A DNA stretch of 30,529 bases from Prevotella sp. (GTDB lineage: Bacteria; Bacteroidota; Bacteroidia; Bacteroidales; Bacteroidaceae), in NCBI GenBank assembly GCA_021636625.1, contig JAJWLX010000040.1:1-30529 (forward strand), in the 5' to 3' direction. The position numbers and the translations under genes are program-made. This document shows positions 1 to 8,201 of this stretch, one piece after another. The notes under the pieces were generated by a model. It worked only from the letters and a program-made list of their open reading frames with translations, did not search any database and had not been told where the DNA came from. How positions within the stretch are numbered: the stretch's first letter is position 1; each line of letters starts with the position of its first letter.

Positions 1-227
1 TCCCTTTTCCATGTCATCACTTACTGAGAGATTCTGATTCTATTATAAAAGGACATTTCAATAGGGTACAAGAATCCTTACATACAAGGTTTGTGGCGCT
101 TTTTCCCTGTATGTAAAACGAATGGTTTCTATAAAAGATAGACGCGCAGGTAATTAATATAGACACGCCTGGAGTGAGCTGTGCCAATGCTCTTTAGCTC
201 GAAAACGAGAAATATGTTACTCGTTTG
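1..227. other. noncoding end beside the left integrase, with inverted and direct repeats
   Basis: No coding frame or tRNA is recognisable here. A perfect 9-bp inverted repeat (TTACATACA at 78-86, TGTATGTAA at 108-116) is separated by 21 bases. A short hairpin, CTCG-AAAA-CGAG, lies at 198-209. A near-direct repeat (TGTTACTCG at 215-223, TGTTACTTG at 226-234) runs into the last codons of the integrase gene. Tyrosine recombinases often lie next to their attachment site, so these repeats are candidate arm or core sites. That role is inferred from position only. Confidence 0.4.
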
Positions 228-1418
228 TTACTTGAAATTCTTGTCGAAAAGCCCTATGGCACGCTCTTTTTCCTTGTTTACAACCTTCGCATATATCTGC
301 GTTGTTGTGATGTTCTTGTGACCCAACAGGGATGCAACCGTATAAAGACTGGCACCGAAGGATAATTCCAATGTGGCAAAGGTATGGCGACCGCAATGGA
401 ACGTAATCTCCTTATTTAAATTCTTGATGGAACCTATCCATAGCTTCAAATTCCTGGAAAAGGAAGAATGCGATAATTTATCGAAGACAATTCCTGTTGA
501 TGTGCCTGACGGAGGTTGGGGCAACCATTGCATCGCCTGGACAGATAGCGGGACCTTGAGCCATCTCTGCGTCTTCTGAATTTTCTTGAATATATACGTC
601 TTCCCGTTTTCCCTGATGATTTCTTCCCAGGTTAAACTCAAAATGTCGCTCTTGCGCAAACCGGTGAAACAGCTGAAAAGAAAAGCTTCCTTTAATTGGG
701 CGTATGGGCATTCTGACTCGATAACCTTGGATAGTTCGTGCTTGTTGAGATAATTTCTGTGGGATTCAGGGCGCTTCAAACGGTATTGGGCGGGTAGGAG
801 AGTGAATGGATTTTCTGCTATTATCTTTTTCTTATATAGCTCTAACGTGATGCTTCTCATGATTGAAAACATCAGATAAATGGTTCCATCCGATAGCTTG
901 CGGCGGTTCGTCAGCTGTGGACGAATATCGTGTGCTTCCTTCAGGTACTCGATGAAGCGCTTGATGAATTTCAGATCCACCTGACTCACCCAGGTGTTCT
1001 TGGCTCCAAACTTTATCAGATGTTGCTTCAAGCTAATGATGCTTCCATATCTTCCTATGCCCTCCTTGCCAGTTTGAGGTTTGCGTTCGTTGGCATATTC
1101 CTGCACAAAGTCTATCAAGTTGTATTTTTCTATATTTGATGTCTTCTGCTGTTCGGGTATGGAATGAATCAGGGTTATCATTCTTTTACTTTTGATGAGC
1201 AATGCCTTTTTGAGAACTTCGTAATTCTGTTCCTTGGTCAGCTCATCTATTTCGGGAATGAGATAGAGATGGAGAAACTGGTAGGAGCGTGTGCCTTTCC
1301 AATATATGTCGAGGTATAGGCTCGCATTTCCATTTTTGAGTTTCTTGTACCTTATTCTGATAGGTTCTTTTAATTTCTGATATTTTTTTATCTTTCGAAT
1401 AGTTGAGTTATGTAGCAT
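228..1418 (-). CDS. tyrosine recombinase (phage/transposon-type integrase), complete
   Basis: This is a site-specific DNA recombinase of 396 residues. The N-terminal part (about 1-95) resembles the arm-DNA-binding region of Bacteroidota integrases. A SAM-like core-binding domain covers about 100-205 and the catalytic domain about 220-390. The catalytic set is visible: Arg255 in GLRKSD, a beta-hairpin Lys near 282, His341 and Arg344 in HCGRHT, His367 in LLGHKN and the nucleophile Tyr376 in TTTQIYAKV. The gene faces left, towards the window edge, and its start follows the terminator of the operon to its right, so it is transcribed separately. The rest of any element it mobilises is not in view. 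It could belong to a conjugative transposon, a small mobilisable element or a shufflon-type inversion system; the sequence does not decide. Confidence 0.9.
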   Translation of the reverse strand: MLHNSTIRKIKKYQKLKEPIRIRYKKLKNGNASLYLDIYWKGTRSYQFLHLYLIPEIDELTKEQNYEVLKKALLIKSKRMITLIHSIPEQQKTSNIEKYNLIDFVQEYANERKPQTGKEGIGRYGSIISLKQHLIKFGAKNTWVSQVDLKFIKRFIEYLKEAHDIRPQLTNRRKLSDGTIYLMFSIMRSITLELYKKKIIAENPFTLLPAQYRLKRPESHRNYLNKHELSKVIESECPYAQLKEAFLFSCFTGLRKSDILSLTWEEIIRENGKTYIFKKIQKTQRWLKVPLSVQAMQWLPQPPSGTSTGIVFDKLSHSSFSRNLKLWIGSIKNLNKEITFHCGRHTFATLELSFGASLYTVASLLGHKNITTTQIYAKVVNKEKERAIGLFDKNFK

Positions 1419-1452
1419 ATATGCTTGGCTTTTATGAGTTTACCCAAATAAA

Positions 1453-1483
1453 AACGGGTTGAAGCTACAAGCTTCAGCCCGTT
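1453..1483 (-). terminator. intrinsic terminator of the rsmG-ruvC-ABC operon
   Basis: A 14-bp stem (1453-1466 with 1470-1483, one G-T pair, 3-base loop) is followed on the minus strand by a T-rich run (TTTTTATTT). It lies 11 bases past the stop codon of the ABC gene and separates that operon from the integrase gene. Confidence 0.85.
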
Positions 1484-1494
1484 GGTAGAGTATT

Positions 1495-2982
1495 CTATTT
1501 CGTATGTCTCTTCAGGAAGATGCTGTGGTCGATGCAGGCTGGAAGCTCTTCCTTATAGTGGGTAACCATGATCATCGTCTTGTTCTTTCGCTTGCAGAAT
1601 GCCTCGATGATATCCTTTACCAGGCGGCGGTTTCTGTTGTCAAGACCATGAAGAGGCTCGTCGAGGATGAGGAGCTCGGGATCCTTCACGAAGGCGCGTG
1701 CCAGAAGTACCAGGCGCTGCTCGCCACTTGACAGCTTCAGAAAACCACGATCTTCCAAACCCTCCAGACCGAATACCTTCATCCAGAAACGGCACTGGTC
1801 CATATCCTCTTCCTTAGGCTTTACATAGAGACCCACAGAATCGGTAAGGCCGCTCGCCACGATGCGGATGGCTGGCATATCCCGCTGGTAGGAACGGTGA
1901 AGCTCGGGAGATACATAGCCGATATGCTTCTTGATATCCCAGATGCTCTCGCCACTGCCACGAGGATTGCCGAAGAGGGCAATGTCACAGGCGTAGCTCT
2001 GCGGATTGTCGGCACATACCAGACTGAGCAGGGTACTCTTGCCGGCACCATTCTGTCCGCTCAGTGCCCAGCGCTCACCATTGTTAACCGTCCAGTCGAG
2101 GTCGTTGAGGATGATGCGCTCGCCATACTGGATGCGAACCTTGTTCATCTTCACCACTTCCTGACTGTGATATTCCCGGTCGCTATATGGCAGGTTGATG
2201 ATGGCTTGTTCTAATTCTTCGCATAATACGTGGGCAGGGATGGGGTTGCGCTGTGCCAGATATTCTTCCTTGGTAAGCTTAGGATATACCTTCATATCCT
2301 TCACTTCTACCACGTGGGTGATGAACTCTGGAATGTCATCGCTCTTGCTCAATACGAGGATGATTTGCAGATGATGCTCGGTGGTGAGTGACTTGAGAAG
2401 CTCCTTGAGCTGGTCGCGGGTGTCGGCATCCAGACCGATGAACGGATTGTCCATGATCAGCACGCGAGGCTCTGAGAAGAGGGTAGAGGCAAGCTTGAAC
2501 TTGCGGAGCTCTCCACTGCTCAGCAGGATGGTGTATTTGTCGAGCAGGTGGTGCATGTGGAACAGCTCGTAGATGTGTTCCTGCAACTGTCTGCGCTCCG
2601 GCGTATCTTCGCCAGCCATCTGATAAGCCTCTTCCAGCTTATCCTTGACGATAGGCGTATTCTCATCTATTTCCAACTGGTTCCAGCGCTGCTGCAGGAA
2701 GTAGGTGCGGTCGTTGTCGCCTCCGTAGGTATCACGGAAGGTAATATACTTGATATTGTCGCTCACCAGGGATTTGGTACTAGGAGAAAAGTCGTAATCA
2801 GGATCGTGCATCAACAGCGGGTGTCTGCCCACAAGGATGTCCACGAACATCGACTTACCTCCACCATTGGGACCTACGATGGCGATATGCTCGCCGTCGC
2901 ATGCCTCGAAGTTAACTGGCTCAGCCATACGCCATTCCGGCATACGGGTTACGCCATTCTGAATACTGATAATCTTTTGCAT
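1495..2982 (-). CDS. twin-ABC ATPase, ModF-like
   Basis: A soluble protein of 495 residues with two ATP-binding cassettes and no membrane segments. Cassette 1 has Walker A GPNGGGKSM (37-45), signature LSSGELRK (about 154-161) and a Walker B ending in MDN, so Asn179 replaces the usual catalytic Glu; its H-loop position reads LSK, not a His. Cassette 2 looks complete: GQNGAGKST (309-317), LSSGEQR, LILDEP and a VTHYKEE H-loop. Length and layout match the ModF/PhrA family, which stands alone beside molybdate transporters in enterobacteria, but no molybdate genes are nearby. It is the last gene of the operon starting at rsmG, 58 bases after ruvC. Cassette 1 probably binds ATP without hydrolysing it well. 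The function is uncertain. Confidence 0.85.
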   Translation of the reverse strand: MQKIISIQNGVTRMPEWRMAEPVNFEACDGEHIAIVGPNGGGKSMFVDILVGRHPLLMHDPDYDFSPSTKSLVSDNIKYITFRDTYGGDNDRTYFLQQRWNQLEIDENTPIVKDKLEEAYQMAGEDTPERRQLQEHIYELFHMHHLLDKYTILLSSGELRKFKLASTLFSEPRVLIMDNPFIGLDADTRDQLKELLKSLTTEHHLQIILVLSKSDDIPEFITHVVEVKDMKVYPKLTKEEYLAQRNPIPAHVLCEELEQAIINLPYSDREYHSQEVVKMNKVRIQYGERIILNDLDWTVNNGERWALSGQNGAGKSTLLSLVCADNPQSYACDIALFGNPRGSGESIWDIKKHIGYVSPELHRSYQRDMPAIRIVASGLTDSVGLYVKPKEEDMDQCRFWMKVFGLEGLEDRGFLKLSSGEQRLVLLARAFVKDPELLILDEPLHGLDNRNRRLVKDIIEAFCKRKNKTMIMVTHYKEELPACIDHSIFLKRHTK

Positions 2983-3040
2983 CTCTCTTATTTTTTTATT
3001 GATATGTTGCGTGATAACAGGATGATATTTCCGGGCTGGG

Positions 3041-3682
3041 CTACTTGTGCGTGGTACGGTTGATAGCCGCCAGAAGCTTTGCCTGCGGACCCGTCATACC
3101 TGTACCTTTCTCTATGCGGCTGGCGTTCTTGGTAGCAAAATCCTTCCAGCTGTTATAGTGCCTGTCGCCCGTTTCGGGTCTGCCCATCTGCAGGAAATGG
3201 CAGTAGGCAGCGCCCAGGGCATCGGTGGCATCCATGTATTTCGGCATCTCGTCTTCCTGGATGTTGAGCATGCGCTGCAGCATCGCCGCCACCTGCTCCT
3301 TGGAAGCCTGCCCTTGTCCGGTAATCGCCATCTTGATTTTCAGCGGAGCGTACTCGTGGATGGGTACGTCGTGGTGGATGGCGGCAGCGATAGCCACTCC
3401 CTGTGCCCTGCCGAGTTTGAGCATCGACTGCACATTCTTGCCGAAGAAGGGAGCTTCTATCGCCATCTCGTCGGGCAGATAGGAGTCGATGATGCCAGTC
3501 ACCCGCTCGAAAATCCTGCCGAGTCGCAAGTAGGGATCTTTCTCCTTGCGCATGTCGATGACACCCATTACCACCAGTTCTGCCTTGTTGCCGATGACGC
3601 GTATTACGCCATAGCCCATCACGTTGGTGCCGGGGTCAATGCCCAGGATGATCTTTTCTGTATTCGATTTTTTCTGAATCAT
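3041..3682 (-). CDS. ruvC: Holliday junction endodeoxyribonuclease RuvC
   Basis: RuvC resolves Holliday junctions during recombination and repair, together with RuvAB. The protein is 213 residues long, slightly longer than the usual 170-190. The RNase H-like acidic residues are present: Asp16 in GIDPGTNVMGYG, Glu76 in IEAPFFGKN, and Asp151 and Asp154 in MDATDALGAAY. The motif GQASKEQV, typical of the family, lies near 124-131. The extra length is an N-terminal Lys/Ser-rich extension and a C-terminal basic tail. It lies between the metallo-hydrolase and ABC genes on the same strand. Its leader contains an 18-base direct repeat. Confidence 0.95.
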   Translation of the reverse strand: MIQKKSNTEKIILGIDPGTNVMGYGVIRVIGNKAELVVMGVIDMRKEKDPYLRLGRIFERVTGIIDSYLPDEMAIEAPFFGKNVQSMLKLGRAQGVAIAAAIHHDVPIHEYAPLKIKMAITGQGQASKEQVAAMLQRMLNIQEDEMPKYMDATDALGAAYCHFLQMGRPETGDRHYNSWKDFATKNASRIEKGTGMTGPQAKLLAAINRTTHK

Positions 3683-3738
3683 CTGAATGCTGTATCTTCT
3701 GAATTCTGAATCCTTGGAATTCTGAATGCTGTATCTTC
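3682..3738. repeat. 18-base direct repeat between the hydrolase gene and ruvC
   Basis: TCTGAATGCTGTATCTTC occurs at 3682-3699 and again at 3721-3738, with further CTGAAT units between. The first copy touches the ruvC start codon, so on the coding strand the leader consists largely of ATTCAGA-type repeats. It is simple sequence with no obvious protein-coding content. Confidence 0.75.
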
Positions 3739-3744
3739 CTGAAT

Positions 3745-4389
3745 CTATCGGTCCATATATGGATTATGAGCCAATTCCTCGCCAATGCTGGTAGCCTCAC
3801 CATGACCAGGCAGCACCTGTGTTTCATCCGGCAACATGCCGAGATGGCGCAGGCTGTTGATGATGCGGAACATGCTGCCGCCAGGGAAATCGGTTCTGCC
3901 GATGGAGCTCTTGAAGAGGGTATCGCCCGAGAAGAGTACGTGCTCTGCCTCGCAATAGAAGCATACGGAGCCGTTGCTGTGGCCCGGAGTCTCGATGATG
4001 GTGAATTCGTGATTGCCGAACTTGATTACCTCATCTTCCTCAAAGAAATGACCGATAGGAGGGAACTGGGTGTCGAGCTGCATCTGGTAGAATGTCTCTG
4101 CCTGATGAGCCAGACCCTTCATCAGCTTCTCATCGCCCTGTGCCACTTCCGGCTTCAGTCCGAACTCCTGGTAGATGGTATCGTTGCCGAAATTATGGTC
4201 GAGATGACCATGGGTAACGAGGAGATGAACAGGCTTCAGATTGTTCTTTCTGATATACTCGGTAATCGCCTTGCGCTCTTCAGGATAGAAGGCACCGCAA
4301 TCTATGATGACGCACTCGAGGGTGTCATCGCTGACCACGTAGCAGTTTTCCTGCAACATGTTGACTTGGAATCTTTCGATATGTAGCAT
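3745..4389 (-). CDS. metallo-beta-lactamase-fold hydrolase (glyoxalase II-like)
   Basis: A 214-residue cytosolic metal-dependent hydrolase. The zinc-binding motif THGHLDH is at 59-65, followed by PGHSNGS, SGDTLF, GRTDFPGGS and a final PGHG. This pattern matches the hydroxyacylglutathione hydrolase-like branch of the superfamily, which acts on thioesters. I chose the ATG at 4389 because homology begins at MLHIERFQ. An in-frame start exists at 4506, but the extra residues are encoded by simple intergenic repeat and would overlap rsmG. It sits between rsmG and ruvC on the same strand. The exact substrate cannot be read from the sequence. Confidence 0.88.
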   Translation of the reverse strand: MLHIERFQVNMLQENCYVVSDDTLECVIIDCGAFYPEERKAITEYIRKNNLKPVHLLVTHGHLDHNFGNDTIYQEFGLKPEVAQGDEKLMKGLAHQAETFYQMQLDTQFPPIGHFFEEDEVIKFGNHEFTIIETPGHSNGSVCFYCEAEHVLFSGDTLFKSSIGRTDFPGGSMFRIINSLRHLGMLPDETQVLPGHGEATSIGEELAHNPYMDR

Positions 4390-4392
4390 TTT

Positions 4393-4425
4393 ACTTTGAA
4401 CTTTGAGATTTGAACTTTGAACTTT
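4393..4425. repeat. ACTTTGAACTTTGA-type simple repeat upstream of the hydrolase start
   Basis: Imperfect repeats of ACTTTGA fill the gap between rsmG and the hydrolase gene. On the coding strand they read TTCAAAG units and end four bases before the ATG. The same unit precedes the DUF58 start (9275-9290) and the queA start (17821-17835). Confidence 0.7.
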
Positions 4426-4463
4426 ATGATTAGTGAAGCTGATGAATTTTTCACTCTTCACTT

Positions 4464-5087
4464 CTATGCCGGAACATAAACCAGCTGCTTGTCCTGGCTG
4501 AACCACTCCTCATCGAAGAAGGTACTGAGAGGGGTGATTTCCGAAATCTTATAATACTGCTTGAGCTCTTCCTTCAGATTGCCGCCCTTGAGGCAGAGCA
4601 AACCGTTGGGCAGGGCATTCTGACCCGCCTTCTTGAAGTTCTTCTTGATGATCTTCATCAGGTCGGGCAACTGCATTACGGCACGGCTCACCACGAAGTC
4701 GTACTTGCCTTTCTCGTCCTCGCCGCGCAGGTGTTCAGCCACCAGGTTCTTGAGTCCGATAGCGCCAGCCACCTCATTGCACACCTTAATCTTCTTGCCG
4801 GTGCCGTCGATGAGCTTGAACTTGCACTCTGGGAAGAGGATGGCGAGCGGGATGCCCGGGAAACCGCCGCCGCATCCGAAGTCGAGAATCTCAGAACCCG
4901 GGCGGAAGTTGATCGCCTTGGCAATAGCCAGAGAGTGGAGCACATGGTGCTCGTAGAGGTTGTCGATATCCTTGCGGCTGATGACATTGATCTTGGCATT
5001 CCAATCGCGATACAGACCGTCGAGGGCAGCGAACTGCTTCTTCTGCTCGTCGGTGAGGTGAGGGAAATATTTCTCTATGATATTCAT
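4464..5087 (-). CDS. rsmG: 16S rRNA (guanine527-N7)-methyltransferase RsmG
   Basis: RsmG (GidB) methylates N7 of G527 of 16S rRNA using S-adenosylmethionine. The 207-residue length is normal. The N-terminal family motif NVISRKDIDNLYEHHVLHSL is at 34-53. The SAM-binding loop LDFGCGGGFPGIPLA is at about 68-82, and the acidic loop LIDGTGKK and the VVSRAV segment follow. It is the first gene of the minus-strand operon and is led by a strong promoter at 5164-5194. Loss of this enzyme is known to give low-level streptomycin resistance in other bacteria; nothing here suggests it is damaged. Confidence 0.96.
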   Translation of the reverse strand: MNIIEKYFPHLTDEQKKQFAALDGLYRDWNAKINVISRKDIDNLYEHHVLHSLAIAKAINFRPGSEILDFGCGGGFPGIPLAILFPECKFKLIDGTGKKIKVCNEVAGAIGLKNLVAEHLRGEDEKGKYDFVVSRAVMQLPDLMKIIKKNFKKAGQNALPNGLLCLKGGNLKEELKQYYKISEITPLSTFFDEEWFSQDKQLVYVPA

Positions 5088-5163
5088 TCTATCTTGTTTT
5101 TGTTTCTTTCAATCTATAATAATTCATGTATATACTATATTTATTAATGTATATAAACCGATG

Positions 5164-5194
5164 CAAAGGTAGTGCAAATTGTAGATAAAACAAA
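5164..5194 (-). promoter_or_regulatory. Bacteroidota-type promoter for rsmG
   Basis: On the minus strand TTTG (5191-5194) is followed after exactly 19 bases by TACCTTTG (5164-5171). This matches the Bacteroidota sigma-ABfr consensus TTTG-N19-TAnnTTTG. It leaves a leader of roughly 70 bases before the rsmG start. Confidence 0.75.
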
Positions 5195-5236
5195 ATAAAA
5201 TTAGCTTTTTTTGTATATTTAGTAGTTATTTCGGGG

Positions 5237-5264
5237 CTTGTTAGCAAAAAAATGTGTACCTTTG
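5237..5264 (+). promoter_or_regulatory. Bacteroidota-type promoter for the HAD hydrolase gene
   Basis: TACCTTTG at 5257-5264 fits the -7 consensus TAnnTTTG and lies about 45 bases before the ATG at 5310. The upstream CTTG (5237-5240) is only 16 bases away, shorter than the usual 19-21, so the -33 element is weak. It is divergent from the rsmG promoter. Confidence 0.55.
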
Positions 5265-5309
5265 CACCCGAAAAAGATGTTAGATAGTATTTATTTAATA
5301 TAAAAAGTA

Positions 5310-6005
5310 ATGATAAAAGCAGCATTATTCGACTTAGACGGCGTGGTTTTCGATACCGAAAGCCAGTATTCCGTTTTCTGGGGAATGATAGGCAGGGAGT
5401 ATCATCCGGAGATGCCTGACTTTGCGCTTCGCATCAAGGGACAGACCCTGGTTCAGATCTACGACAAGTACTTCTCTGATGATGCCACATTCGCTCATAT
5501 TGATGGATACACCGATTGCAAGTCGGAACAGGCTAAGATAACAGACCGGCTCGATGAGTTCGAGCTGAATATGTCGTTTCCTTACATTCCCGGATTCGAA
5601 ACTTTCCTGAAAGACGTAAAGGCGCATGGTGTGAAGTGCGCTGTGGTGACGAGCAGCAATCTGCAGAAGATGGAGCAGGTGTATAAGCATCATCCTGAGT
5701 TCAAGACCTATTTTGACCGCGTGCTCACCAGCGAAGATTTTGTCAAGAGCAAGCCGGATCCAGACTGTTATCTCAAGGGCGCTGCCTGCTTCGGAGCAAA
5801 GCCGGAGGAATGCGTGGGGCTGGAAGACAGCTTCAACGGACTGAAGGCAGTGAGAGCTTCGGGTGCATTTACCCTCGGACTCGCTACTACCAATTCTGCA
5901 GAGAGCATCCAGCCATACAGCGACTATGTGATAGCCGATTACAATGGATTCGGATACGATGACCTGGAGAAGATTGTAGAAAGGATAATCAGAAAAATAG
6001 ACTGA
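5310..6005 (+). CDS. HAD-superfamily hydrolase, beta-phosphoglucomutase/phosphatase-like
   Basis: A cytosolic phosphatase or phosphomutase of 231 residues. HAD motif I, FDLDGVVFDTE, puts the nucleophile at Asp8 and the acid/base at Asp10. A helical cap follows (about 17-85), then motif II VTSSN, motif III KSKPDPDCYLKGA and motif IV GLEDSFNGLKA. The cap position after motif I marks it as subfamily I, and the overall pattern resembles beta-phosphoglucomutase and related sugar-phosphate phosphatases. It is first in a plus-strand set, 32 bases before panB. The substrate cannot be assigned. Confidence 0.88.
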   Translation: MIKAALFDLDGVVFDTESQYSVFWGMIGREYHPEMPDFALRIKGQTLVQIYDKYFSDDATFAHIDGYTDCKSEQAKITDRLDEFELNMSFPYIPGFETFLKDVKAHGVKCAVVTSSNLQKMEQVYKHHPEFKTYFDRVLTSEDFVKSKPDPDCYLKGAACFGAKPEECVGLEDSFNGLKAVRASGAFTLGLATTNSAESIQPYSDYVIADYNGFGYDDLEKIVERIIRKID

Positions 6006-6037
6006 TAAGAATAATACTTTTTAGTAAACACAATTAT

Positions 6038-6856
6038 ATGGGATATTTATCTACAGACAAAAAGAAAATCACAACCAAGACCTACGCCGAAATGAAGGCG
6101 GCAGGTGAGAAGGTTACGATGCTTACTGCCTACGATTTCACTACCGCAGGCATCATCGATGCAGCTGGCATCGATACCATCCTGATAGGTGATTCGGCTA
6201 GCAATGTGATGGCTGGAAATGCTGATACATTGCCTATCACCGTAGATCAGATGATTTACCACGCACGCAGTGTGGCCCGCGCCTGCAATCATGCACTCGT
6301 GCTCTGTGATATGCCTTTCGGCAGCTATCAGGTTTGCAAGGAAGATGCCTTGCGCAATGCCTGCCGAATGATGAAGGAGACAGGCGTGGATGCGCTGAAG
6401 CTGGAAGGTGGCGTGGAAATCCTGGATACTGTTCAGGCACTCATCAATGCCGGTATTCCTGTTTGCGGCCATCTTGGACTTACTCCTCAGAGCGTGAACA
6501 AGTTTGGCGGTTACGGTATCCGTGCCAAGGAGGATGCAGAGGCTGAGAAGCTGATCAGCGATGCTAAAGCTCTGGATAAGGCTGGCTGTTTTGCCATCGT
6601 TCTGGAGAAAGTTCCTGCTAAACTGGCGGCTGAAGTTTCACGTCAGGTAAACGCTGTAACTATCGGTATTGGAGCTGGTAACGGTTGTGATGGACAAGTG
6701 CTGGTTTATGCTGATGCGCTCGGTATGACCCAGGGCTTCAAGCCAAAATTCCTGCGTCATTTTGCCCAGGTAGGCGAGGAGATGCAGAAGGGAGTAAAGG
6801 CTTATATCGACGCCGTGAAGAGCGTGGAGTATCCAAGCGCAGAAGAGAGCTACTAA
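6038..6856 (+). CDS. panB: 3-methyl-2-oxobutanoate hydroxymethyltransferase
   Basis: PanB transfers a hydroxymethyl group from 5,10-methylene-tetrahydrofolate to alpha-ketoisovalerate to make ketopantoate, the first step of pantothenate and CoA synthesis. The 272 residues cover the whole TIM-barrel. Visible motifs are MLTAYDFTTA near the start, GDSASNVMAG (metal and substrate site), CDMPFGSYQ, KLEGG, GHLGLTPQSV, the catalytic VLEKVP segment and IGIGAG. The ATG is directly before a typical family N-terminus. The MFS gene starts two bases after its stop codon, so the two are very likely co-transcribed. No panC or panE is in view. Confidence 0.96.
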   Translation: MGYLSTDKKKITTKTYAEMKAAGEKVTMLTAYDFTTAGIIDAAGIDTILIGDSASNVMAGNADTLPITVDQMIYHARSVARACNHALVLCDMPFGSYQVCKEDALRNACRMMKETGVDALKLEGGVEILDTVQALINAGIPVCGHLGLTPQSVNKFGGYGIRAKEDAEAEKLISDAKALDKAGCFAIVLEKVPAKLAAEVSRQVNAVTIGIGAGNGCDGQVLVYADALGMTQGFKPKFLRHFAQVGEEMQKGVKAYIDAVKSVEYPSAEESY

Positions 6857-6857
6857 G

Positions 6858-8078
6858 ATGGATACGCAAAATACCCCGGTGCATTTTAATCTGTGGCACC
6901 GTGACTTCTGGCGTCTCTGCTTCGCCAATCTCTTCCTGATGACGAGCATCTACATGCTCCTCTTGAGCATACCTTATTTTATGGCTAAGGAGGGATATTC
7001 CGTTACTCAGATGGGCGTGGTTTATGCTGCTTATGGCTTGGGCATCTTTCTTTTGGGTGGCTTCTGCTCCTATCTGGTGCAGCGCTATCGCCGCAATCGG
7101 GTATGCCAGATATCCATTCTGGGTGTGGCAGTCAGTCTCGTCGTTCTTTATTATCTGGAAACCTTCTGGAACATCAAGGTGGGCTTCGAGATGCTGGTGG
7201 TGATGCGTCTGATTCAGGGCGCTTTCCTGGGTTTGGCAGAGATGTCGCTGGCGAGTACGCTGATTATCGATACCTGTGAATCTTTCCAGCGTACGGAGGC
7301 GAATTATATCACCTCCTGGTTTGCCCGCTTTTCCATTGCGGTAGGTCCATTGCTGTCGCTTCTGGTCTATAATGTCTTCAGTATGAAAGTCGTTTTTCCG
7401 GTGGCCTCGGTATTGGCATTGGTTGCCTTGGTGCTGGTTTCCAGAGTGAAGTTCCCGTTCAAGGCTCCGTCAGAAAACGTGTCACTTATCAGTAGTGACC
7501 GCTTCTTCCTGCCTCAGGGATTTCCGCTGTTCGTCAATATTGTATGCATCATGGTGATACCGGGCTTCTATCTGTCGCTGCCTCATTCTCTCACCGTCTA
7601 TGCGATGTTTTTTTGCGGACTGTTTCTGGCATTGGTGGCAGAGAAATACGTTTTTGCTGATGCAGAGCTGAAGAGTCAGGTAATCGTGGGACTGATATTG
7701 ATCGCGGCAGCAGAATTTGTTTCCTTAAGCGAACAGAGCCTTGCCGAAGAGATGCTTTTACCTGCCTTGCTTGCCTTGGGAGTGGGCGTCATCGGAAGCC
7801 GATTCCTGCTTTTCTACATCAAGCTTGCCAAGCATTGCCAGCGTGGCACCAGTATGAGCTCCTTCTTCCTGGCGTGGGAACTGGGGTTGAGCTTAGGAAT
7901 CGGATTGGGTTTCTGGCTGGTGAAGGACTTGTATCCGAAGGGTCTTGGTATGGATTCGGTGATCTTGAATCCAGTGCATAAGGAACTTCTGTATCCGGCT
8001 TTCGGATTGACAGTGGTTTCTCTCCTGATGTATAATTTCCTAGTACATCCATGGTATATGAAGCATCGCAATCGCTGA
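6858..8078 (+). CDS. major facilitator superfamily transporter
   Basis: An inner-membrane protein of 406 residues with about twelve hydrophobic segments in a 6+6 arrangement. The loop after segment 2 carries a basic stretch (VQRYRRNRV), consistent with the MFS loop 2-3 region, and residues MRLIQGAFLGLAEM resemble helix 4. The C-terminus is short and basic (HPWYMKHRNR). It begins almost on the panB stop codon, which suggests translational coupling. A role in pantothenate-related export or uptake is possible from context, but the substrate is not visible. Confidence 0.85.
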   Translation: MDTQNTPVHFNLWHRDFWRLCFANLFLMTSIYMLLLSIPYFMAKEGYSVTQMGVVYAAYGLGIFLLGGFCSYLVQRYRRNRVCQISILGVAVSLVVLYYLETFWNIKVGFEMLVVMRLIQGAFLGLAEMSLASTLIIDTCESFQRTEANYITSWFARFSIAVGPLLSLLVYNVFSMKVVFPVASVLALVALVLVSRVKFPFKAPSENVSLISSDRFFLPQGFPLFVNIVCIMVIPGFYLSLPHSLTVYAMFFCGLFLALVAEKYVFADAELKSQVIVGLILIAAAEFVSLSEQSLAEEMLLPALLALGVGVIGSRFLLFYIKLAKHCQRGTSMSSFFLAWELGLSLGIGLGFWLVKDLYPKGLGMDSVILNPVHKELLYPAFGLTVVSLLMYNFLVHPWYMKHRNR

Positions 8079-8100
8079 TGCTTCGTGTGCCTGCTTTATT

Positions 8101-8134
8101 AAAAGTTTCTAAAAATAGCGTTTGTGAAACTTTT
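8101..8134 (+). terminator. terminator after the MFS gene
   Basis: A 9-bp stem AAAAGTTTC/GAAACTTTT (8101-8109 with 8126-8134) with a 16-base loop ends in a run of six T. It lies 22 bases past the MFS stop codon and closes the HAD-panB-MFS unit. Confidence 0.6.
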
Positions 8135-8181
8135 TTAATATAATTTAGTTAGCTTTATTCGCTTTTGTGCTCATAATTGAG

Positions 8182-8189
8182 TACTTTTG
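8182..8189 (+). promoter_or_regulatory. promoter -7 element for the moxR/bat operon
   Basis: TACTTTTG fits TAnnTTTG. An imperfect -33 element (TTCG) lies 20 bases upstream. Transcription would start near 8195, giving a leader of about 80 bases that contains the hairpin at 8202-8234. Confidence 0.55.
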
Positions 8190-8201
8190 CGTTTGATTTG
8201 A

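Noticed and set aside
1..227. tRNA gene as integration target
   Set aside because: No cloverleaf, TTCGAANCC-like T-loop or CCA end was found on either strand.
3047..3709. 220-residue open frame on the plus strand
   Set aside because: It is antisense to ruvC, which carries all catalytic residues. The long frame reflects codon bias only.
4390..4506. Longer start for the metallo-hydrolase (ATG at 4506)
   Set aside because: The extra 39 residues are translated from TTCAAAG-type simple repeats and overlap rsmG. Family homology begins at the ATG at 4389.
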